Assembly: GCA_016717285.1 (NCBI GenBank)
Contig: JADKFU010000005.1
Span: forward strand, 1,906,501 to 1,970,500
DNA length: 64,000 nucleotides
Direction of reading: 5' to 3'
Source: Chitinophagaceae bacterium
Lineage (GTDB): Bacteria; Bacteroidota; Bacteroidia; Chitinophagales; UBA10324
In this document: one piece after another, positions 56,401-64,000 of the stretch
Layout: the number at the start of each line of letters is the position of its first letter
Numbering within the stretch: position 1 is the stretch's first letter
Made by a program: the position numbers and the translations under genes
Notes under the pieces: model-generated
Told to the model about the DNA's origin: nothing
Databases searched by the model: none
Seen by the model: only the letters and a program-made list of their open reading frames with translations

Positions 56401-59400
56401 ATTACGCTGATGTGGATGATGATGGGTTTGGTGATTTATTGGATGCAGGTAATTCATTGTGTAATAATCCGGGAACAGGATTTTCAACGAACAATACAGA
56501 TTGCAATGATGCGAATTCATTGATCAATCCTTCAGTTGTTGAAAGTTGTAACACCATTGATGATAACTGCAATGGAACGGCTGATGACGGATTGACTTTC
56601 ATTAGTTATTACGCTGATGTGGATGATGATGGATTTGGTGATTTATTGGATGCAGGTAATTCATTGTGTAATAATCCGGGAACAGGATTTTCAACGAACA
56701 ATACAGATTGCAATGACACGAATTCATTGATCAATCCTTCAGTTGTTGAAAGTTGTAACACCATTGATGATAACTGCAATGGAACGGCTGATGACGGATT
56801 GACTTTCATTAGTTATTACGCTGATGTGGATGATGATGGGTTTGGAAATTTATTGGATGCAGGTAATTCATTGTGTAATAATCCGGGAACAGGATTTTCA
56901 ACGAACAATACAGATTGTAATGACGCGAATCCACTGATCAATCCTTCAGCCCTTGAAAGTTGTAACACCATTGATGATAACTGCAATGGCACGGCTGATG
57001 ACGGATTAACTTTCATTAGTTATTACGCTGATGTGGATGATGATGGATTTGGTGATTTATTGGATACAGGTAATTCATTGTGTAATAATCCGGGAACAGG
57101 ATTTTCAACGAACAATACAGATTGCAATGATGGAAATCCCCTCATCAATCCTGCAGCCAACGAAAGTTGCAATAACATTGATGATAACTGCAATGGCACC
57201 GCCGATGATGGAATTGTCTTCATAACTTACTTCGCCGATCTCGATCATGATGGATTTGGCGATTTGCTGGATGGAGGAATTTCGCTTTGCAATAATCCCG
57301 GCACCGATTATTCTACAAACAATACCGATTGCAATGATGGCAATCCACTCATCAGTCCCATTGCACTTGAAATTTGTAATATCATTGATGATAATTGCAA
57401 TGGAACTGCTGATGATGGTTTACTATTCATTATTTATTATGTTGACTTAGACAATGATGGTTATGGTAATTTGCTGGATCCCGGTAACACGCTCTGTACC
57501 AATCCGGGAACCGGGTATTCCACAATCAATACAGATTGCAATGATGCGAACACTTTTGTTCATCCCTTTGTTCTTGAAAACTGTAATGGCATTGATGATG
57601 ACTGCAATGGCACAGTGGATGATGCTGTTGGGAATATTACTTATTATCAGGATACCGATAACGACGGATTTGGAAATCCTGACATTCAGATTGATTCCTG
57701 CGCACAGCCCTCCGGCTTCGTCATAAGCAATACTGACTGCAATGATACGCTTAGTGCCATTTTCCCAGGCGCTGCTGAAATATGCAATGGCACTGATGAC
57801 AATTGCAATGGTTCTTCAGACGAAGGACTATTCGTAGCCTACTACATCGATGCTGATCAGGATGGCTTCGGAAGTTCATTGGATGCAGGAAATTCACTTT
57901 GCACAAATCCGGGAATTGGATTCTCGACAAATAATACGGATTGCAATGATGGAAATGCTGCCATCAATCCTTCCGCAATAGAAAATTGTAACAGCATCGA
58001 CGACAATTGCAACGGAGCAACAGATGACGGTTTGATTTTCACACATTATTATGCTGATCTGGATAATGATGGTTTTGGTGATGCATTTGATCCGGGAATT
58101 TCACTATGTAACAATCCGGGAATTGGCTATTCAACCAGTAATACAGATTGTAATGATGCCAATTCAATGATCAGTCCTGCTGCTGTTGAAAGCTGCAATG
58201 GCATTGACGACAACTGTAACGGAACAACGGATGACGGATTGGTCTTTGTCACTTATTACCCTGATCAGGATCAGGATGGATATGGCAACTTATTTCAACC
58301 AGGAATTACTTTGTGTAACAATCCCGGAATAGGTTATGCCGACAATAATGCAGATTGCTATGATGTTGACGCTGCCATTAATCCAGGTATAACAGAACAG
58401 TGCAATGGCATTGACGACAATTGCAATGGCAATACTGATGAAGGATTGGTCTTTGCAATTTATTACACCGATGCTGATAATGATGGATTTGGGAATTTAC
58501 TGGATGCCGGTAATTCGCTTTGTAATAATCCAGGAACAGGATTTTCCTTAAACAATGCTGATTGCAATGATGGAAGTTCACTCATCAACCCTTTCGGAAT
58601 TGAAGTCTGCAACAGCATTGATGACAACTGCAATGGAACGGCTGATGAAGGATTGACTTTCATCACCTATTACGCAGATGCTGACCATGATGGATTTGGA
58701 AGTTTGTTGGATGCAGGAAATTCTTTGTGTAATAATCCGGGAATTGGATTCGCTATTAATAATTCTGATTGCAATGATGGAAATGCAGCAATCAATCCTT
58801 CAGCAATTGAAACTTGTAACAGCATTGATGATAACTGCAACGGCACTGCTGATGATGGCTTGAACTTCATCACTTATTACGCTGATGCTGACAATGATGG
58901 ATTTGGAAGTTTACTGGATGCAGGAAATTCTTTGTGTAATAATCCGGGAATTGGATTCGCCATTAATAATTCTGATTGCAATGATGGAAATGCTGCAATC
59001 AATCCTTCAGCAATAGAAATTTGTAACAGTATTGATGATAATTGCAATGGAACGGCTGATGATGGATTGACCTTTATCACTTATTATGCGGATACGGATA
59101 ATGATGGATTCGGAAATTTGCTGGATGCTGGAAATTCACTTTGTGTAAATCCAGGGACAGGATTTACGACTACCAACACTGATTGTAACGATGTAAATGC
59201 TGCTATCAATCCTTCAGCGATTGAAATCTGCAACAGCATTGACGATAATTGCAATGGAACGACTGATGATGGTTTGAGCTTCATTACCTACTATACAGAT
59301 GCTGATAATGATGAATTCGGAAATTTACTTGACGCGGGCAATTCGTTATGCAACAATCCTGGGACAGGCTTTTCAACCACCAACACAGATTGCAATGACG

Positions 59401-62400
59401 CGAATCCTCTAATCAATCCTGCTGCCATTGAAAGTTGTAACACCATTGATGATAACTGCAATGGATCGGTTGATGATGGAATCATCTTCATTACCTATTT
59501 CGCAGATTTGGATCATGACGAATTTGGTGATTTATCAGATACCGGGAATTCATTGTGTAATAATCCGGGAATTGGATTTTCAATCAACAACACAGACTGT
59601 AATGATGGTAATCCGCTCATCAATCCTATCGCTATCGAAAGCTGTAACGGCATTGATGATAACTGTAACGGAAGTACAGATGATGGAGTTACTTTTGTTA
59701 CTTATTATCCTGATATGGATATGGATGGATATGGAAATTTATTTCAGCCAGGAATTAATTTGTGTAACAATCCAGGAACTGGTTATGCCACTAACAATAC
59801 GGACTGTTACGATATTGACGCTGGCATTAATCCCGGTATAACAGAATCCTGCAATGGCATTGACGACAATTGCAATGGCAATACTGATGAAGGATTGGCC
59901 TTCACAACTTATTACGCTGACCTGGATCATGACAACTTCGGCGATTTAATGGCTGTTGGAAATTCGCTCTGTAACAATCCGGGAACAGGATTTTCCACGA
60001 ATCATACAGATTGCAATGACGGGAATCCGCTGATCAATCCTGCTGCTATTGAAAATTGTAACACCATTGATGATAACTGCAATGGCACGGCTGATGACGG
60101 ATTGACTTTCAACACTTATTACGCTGATGCTGACAATGATGGATTTGGTGATTTATTGGATGCAGGTAATTCATTGTGTAATAATCCCGGAACAGGATTT
60201 TCAACAAACAATACAGATTGCAATGATGCAAATCCATTGATCAATCCTTCAGCTATAGAAATTTGTAACAGCCTTGATGATAATTGTAACGGAACCACTG
60301 ATGATGGAATCATCTTCATTACCTACTTCGCCGATCTCGATCATGACGGATTTGGTGATTTGCTCGATTCGGGAAATTCACTTTGCAATAATCCGGGAAC
60401 CGACTATGTTACGAATAATACAGATTGCAATGATGGAAATCCCCTCATCAATCCTGCAGCCAACGAAAGTTGCAATAGCATAGACGATAACTGTAATGGA
60501 ACGGCTGATGATGGATTGCTCTTTACAGATTATTTCATAGATCTGGATCACGATGGTTATGGTGAGCTGCTCACTGCTGGAAATTCGCTTTGTAATAATC
60601 CGGGCATTGGATTTTCCACCAACAATACGGATTGCAATGATGGAAATCCTGCCATCAATCCCGGAGCTGTTGAAAGTTGTAATGGTATTGATGATAACTG
60701 CAACGGCCCAGCCGATGACGGGGTTATACTTACTACCTATTATGCAGATGGAGACAACGATGGATTCGGAAATCCTGACATACAGATTGATTCCTGTGCA
60801 CAGCCTTCAGGGTTTGTAATCAGCAACACGGATTGCGATGACAATCTAAGTGCTGTTTTTCCAGGCGCTGCTGAAGTATGCAATGGCACTGATGACAACT
60901 GTAATGGTGCGGCAGATGAAGGTTTATTCATTTCATATTATATCGATGCTGACAATGATGGATTCGGCAATTCCGGCAGTACAGAAAATTCGTTGTGCAA
61001 TGATCCTGGTACAGGATATTCAACCAACAACACCGATTGCAACGATGGAAATGCTGCCGTCAATCCTTCAGCTTTCGAAACTTGTAATAACATCGACGAC
61101 AATTGCGATGGAACAGATGATGATGGATTGATCTTTATCACCTATTACGCAGATGCTGACAATGATGGATTTGGAAGTTTGTTGGATGCAGGAAATTCAC
61201 TTTGCACAAATCCGGGAATTGGATTCTCGACAAATAATACGGATTGCAATGATGGAAATGCTGCCATCAATCCTTCCGCAATAGAAAATTGTAACAGCAT
61301 CGACGACAATTGCAACGGAGCAACAGATGACGGTTTGATTTTTACACATTATTATGCTGATCTGGATAATGATGGTTTTGGTGATGCATTTGATCCGGGA
61401 ATTTCACTATGTAACAATCCGGGAATTGGTTTTGCAACCAGTAATACAGATTGTAATGATGCCAATTCAATGATCAGTCCTGCTGCTGTTGAAAGCTGCA
61501 ATGGCATTGACGACAACTGTAACGGAACAACGGATGACGGATTGGTCTTTGTCACTTATTACCCTGATCAGGATCAGGATGGATATGGCAACTTATTTCA
61601 ACCAGGAATTACTTTGTGTAACAATCCCGGAATAGGTTATGCCGACAATAATGCAGATTGCTATGATGTTGACGCTGCCATTAATCCAGGTATAACAGAA
61701 CAGTGCAATGGCATTGACGACAATTGCAATGGCAATACTGATGAAGGATTGGTCTTTGCAATTTATTACACCGATGCTGATAATGATGGATTTGGGAATT
61801 TACTGGATGCCGGTAATTCGCTTTGTAATAATCCAGGAACAGGATTTTCCTTAAACAATGCTGATTGCAATGATGGAAGTTCACTCATCAACCCTTTCGG
61901 AATTGAAGTCTGCAACAGCATTGATGACAACTGCAATGGAACGGCTGATGAAGGATTGACTTTCATCACCTATTACGCAGATGCTGACCATGATGGATTC
62001 GGAAATTTGCTGGATGTCGGAAATTCTTTGTGTAATAATCCGGGAATTGAATTCGCTATTAATAATTCTGATTGCAATGATGGAAATGCAGCAATCAATC
62101 CTTCAGCAATTGAAATTTGCAACACCATTGATGATAACTGCAATGGAACGGCTGATGATGGATTGACCTTCATCACTTATTACGCAGATGCTGATAATGA
62201 TGGATTTGGAAGTTTGCTGGATGCAGGAAATTCTTTGTGTAATAATCCGGGAGCAGGATTTTCCTTAAACAATACCGATTGTAACGATGGGAATGGAATC
62301 ATCAATCCTTCAGCAATAGAAATTTGTAACAGCATTGATGATAATTGCAACGGAACGGCTGATGATGGATTGACCTTTATCACTTATTATGCGGATACGG

Positions 62401-64000
62401 ATAATGACGGATTCGGAAATTTGCTGGATGCTGGAAATTCACTTTGTGTAAATCCTGGGACAGGATTTACGACTACCAACACTGATTGTAACGATGTAAA
62501 TGCTGCTATCAATCCTTCAGCGATAGAAAGCTGCAATAGTATCGACGACAACTGCAATGGAACTGCTGACGACGGATTGATCTTTACAAATTATTATCCC
62601 GATCTGGACAATGACAATTTTGGTGACGCAGGTGATCCCGGAATTGCACTATGTAATAATCCCGGAATTGGCTATTCAACAAGTAATACGGATTGCAATG
62701 ATGCAAATTCACTAATCAGTCCTTCTGCAATTGAAAGTTGCAATAGCATAGATGACAACTGCAACGGAACGACGGATGATGGATTGATCTTCACTAATTA
62801 TTATCCTGATCTTGACAATGACAGTTATGGTGATGTAACTAATCCCGGAATTTCACTATGTAATAATCCTGGAATTGGCTTTTCAGTTAGTAATAGTGAT
62901 TGTAATGACAGCAATTCACTTATCAATCCTAACGCTATTGAAAGTTGCAATGGCATTGATGACAACTGCAATGGATCAACCGATGACGGATTGAACTTTG
63001 TCACTTATTACATTGATCAGGATCAGGATGGATATGGAAACTTATTTCTGGCAGGAAATGATTTGTGCAACAATCCGGGAACCGGTTATGCCACTAACAA
63101 TGAAGACTGCTATGATGTTGACGCTGAAATTAATCCCGGCATTACCGAATCGTGCAATGGCATTGACGATAATTGCAACGGCAATGCTGATGAAGGATTG
63201 ATCTTTATCACCTATTACACGGATGCTGACAATGATGGATTTGGAAATTTGCTGGATGCCGGTAATTCTTTGTGTAATAATCCCGGAACAGGTTATACAA
63301 CCACCAACACTGATTGTAACGACGGGAATGCTGCAATCAATCCTTCAGCAGCAGAAAGCTGCAATAACATTGACGACAACTGCAACGGAACGGCTGATGA
63401 TGGCTTAACCTTCATCACTTATTACGCAGATGCTGACAATGATGGATTTGGAAATTTACTGGGTGCCGGTAATTCTTTGTGTATTAATCCAGGAACAGGA
63501 TTTTCAACGAACAATACAGATTGTAATGATGGAAATTCACTTATCAATCCTTCGGCTATTGAAATTTGTAACGGCATTGATGACAATTGCAACATAGCAA
63601 TTGATGATGGATTAACATTTATCACTTACTACGCTGATTTTGACAATGATGGTTATGGAGATTTGTTTGGAACGGGAAATTCATTGTGCAGTACTCCAGG
63701 GCCGGGATTTTCAATTAACAATTCCGATTGCAACGATCAGAATCCGTTCATCAATCCTACTATTGCGGAAACCTGTAATGGCTTCGACGACAACTGTAAT
63801 GGTTCTGCTGACGATGGTTTGACCTTCATTACCTACTATACCGATCTTGACATGGATGGGTTTGGTGATTTATTCGACACCGGAAATTCTCTTTGTTCAA
63901 ATCCAGGCATTGGATTTTCAAGCAACAATACTGATTGCAACGATGGAAATGCACTTATCAATCCATTAGCAATTGAAAGCTGCAACAATATCGATGATAA
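56400..64000 (+). CDS. MopE-repeat region, continuation of the sulfatase gene, 3' end outside the window
   Basis: The coding frame returns at 56400 (YYADVDDDGFGD) and stays open for 2,533 codons to the window edge. It continues the 69-residue repeat in the same phase as the upstream part. No promoter, start codon or new signal peptide marks a separate gene; the first in-frame ATG is only at 58167. It is therefore treated as the rest of the giant gene broken at 56175-56400. The C-terminus, where a T9SS sorting domain or cell-wall anchor would be expected, lies beyond the window. Short variant units (GNPDIQIDSCAQPSGF types) occur at 57629 and 60727. If the indels are real, this part is not translated. 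Confidence 0.85.
57879..58696 (+). repeat. Segmental duplication inside the array, copy 1
   Basis: This 818-bp block is repeated at 61182-61999 at an exact offset of 3,303 bp with about four mismatches. The same register continues in more divergent form to about 59219 (62522 in copy 2). Confidence 0.85.
61182..61999 (+). repeat. Segmental duplication inside the array, copy 2
   Basis: Copy of 57879-58696 at an offset of 3,303 bp. The first unit differs before 61182 and the copies diverge again after 61999, then regain close identity over about 62373-62522. Confidence 0.85.

Larger units (their letters stand above)
53922..64000 (+). repeat. Tandem array of about 49 MopE-type 207-bp repeats
   Basis: The array is built from 207-bp (69-residue) units, with a few of 198-204 bp. 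I count 48 whole units and one cut by the window edge. Each unit has Asp-rich calcium-loop patterns (D-x-D-x-D-G at 8-13 and DDNCNG at 58-63) and four cysteines at 25, 39, 54 and 61. This matches the Pfam putative metal-binding (MopE) motif as I know it. The four cysteines suggest two disulfides per unit. Units near 55356-57215 are nearly identical; the outer ones are more divergent. No stop interrupts the frame outside 56175-56400. Confidence 0.92.

Noticed and set aside
56165..56405. Programmed ribosomal frameshift
   Set aside because: No slippery heptamer or downstream structure is evident, and two opposite single-base changes at subtype joins are better explained by a join error or mutation.
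55160..63625. Many minus-strand frames of about 66-67 codons repeating every 207 bp
   Set aside because: They mirror the plus-strand repeat in one fixed phase, share no start signal, and vanish when the repeat codons change. They are shadows of the MopE array.
53922..64000. CRISPR-like regular spacing
   Set aside because: The whole 207-bp unit is conserved and coding, with no short repeat and unique spacer pattern.

Overview
The window comes from a member of the Bacteroidota, most likely a Chitinophagia/Sphingobacteria-like lineage. The reasons are: TonB-dependent receptors with N-terminal carboxypeptidase-regulatory-like domains, type IX secretion (T9SS) sorting tails, an HYC_CC_PP-type small protein, a GDP-heptose operon, Bacteroidota-style anti-sigma/TPR proteins, weak ribosome-binding sites, and at least ten exact copies of the Bacteroidota -7 promoter element TAnnTTTG just upstream of genes. 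No rRNA, tRNA, insertion sequence or CRISPR array was seen. The first 52 kb looks like ordinary chromosome; the last 11.6 kb is one giant repetitive gene.

Layout. 1-5.3 kb: the 3' end of a GH31 glycosidase, then a four-gene minus-strand cluster (type III polyketide synthase, methyltransferase, FAD oxidoreductase, UbiA prenyltransferase) that looks like a meroterpenoid or prenylated-polyketide pathway. 5.5-9.1 kb: msrB and a metal-related set (HYC_CC_PP protein, TonB receptor, HMA-domain protein). 9.2-23.4 kb: housekeeping and stress genes (pgi, ABC exporter, clpC, STAS protein, rnz, a CruF-like carotenoid protein, a SAM hydroxide adenosyltransferase-type protein, phoH) with an LRR lipoprotein and a DUF922 protease candidate. 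23.7-28.6 kb: a secreted CUB-domain protein and a CRTAC1/ASPIC-UnbV protein. 28.8-31.8 kb: a complete GDP-D-glycero-D-manno-heptose operon (hddA, gmhA, hddC, gmhB). 32-46.6 kb: DJ-1-like protein, DUF3052, acetyltransferases, purC, a di-haem-like lipoprotein, an L,D-transpeptidase-like protein, an amino acid permease, an ECF sigma/anti-sigma pair, exonuclease III, csaA, a radical SAM protein, a delta-60 repeat T9SS protein and prfC. 47.2-52.1 kb: an outer-membrane beta-barrel receptor and an M49 dipeptidyl-peptidase III lipoprotein.

52.4-64 kb: a complete sulfatase domain (formylglycine motif C-T-P-S-R) is fused to about 49 tandem copies of a 69-residue MopE-type, four-cysteine, Asp-rich metal-binding repeat. 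The array runs off the window without a stop. Two single-base indels flank one unit near 56.17 and 56.40 kb; they break the reading frame and then restore it. Both lie where two repeat subtypes meet, so an assembly or recombination artefact must be considered. Apart from that unit the coding frame stays open to the edge of the window, so the intended product has at least 3,870 residues. The array also carries a higher-order duplication with a period of 3,303 bp.

The most interesting loci are the sulfatase-MopE array, the type III PKS/UbiA cluster, the GDP-heptose operon whose GmhB lacks the usual zinc-binding cysteines, and the HYC_CC_PP/TonB/HMA set. Several intergenic regions hold degenerate word repeats and one REP-like hairpin.
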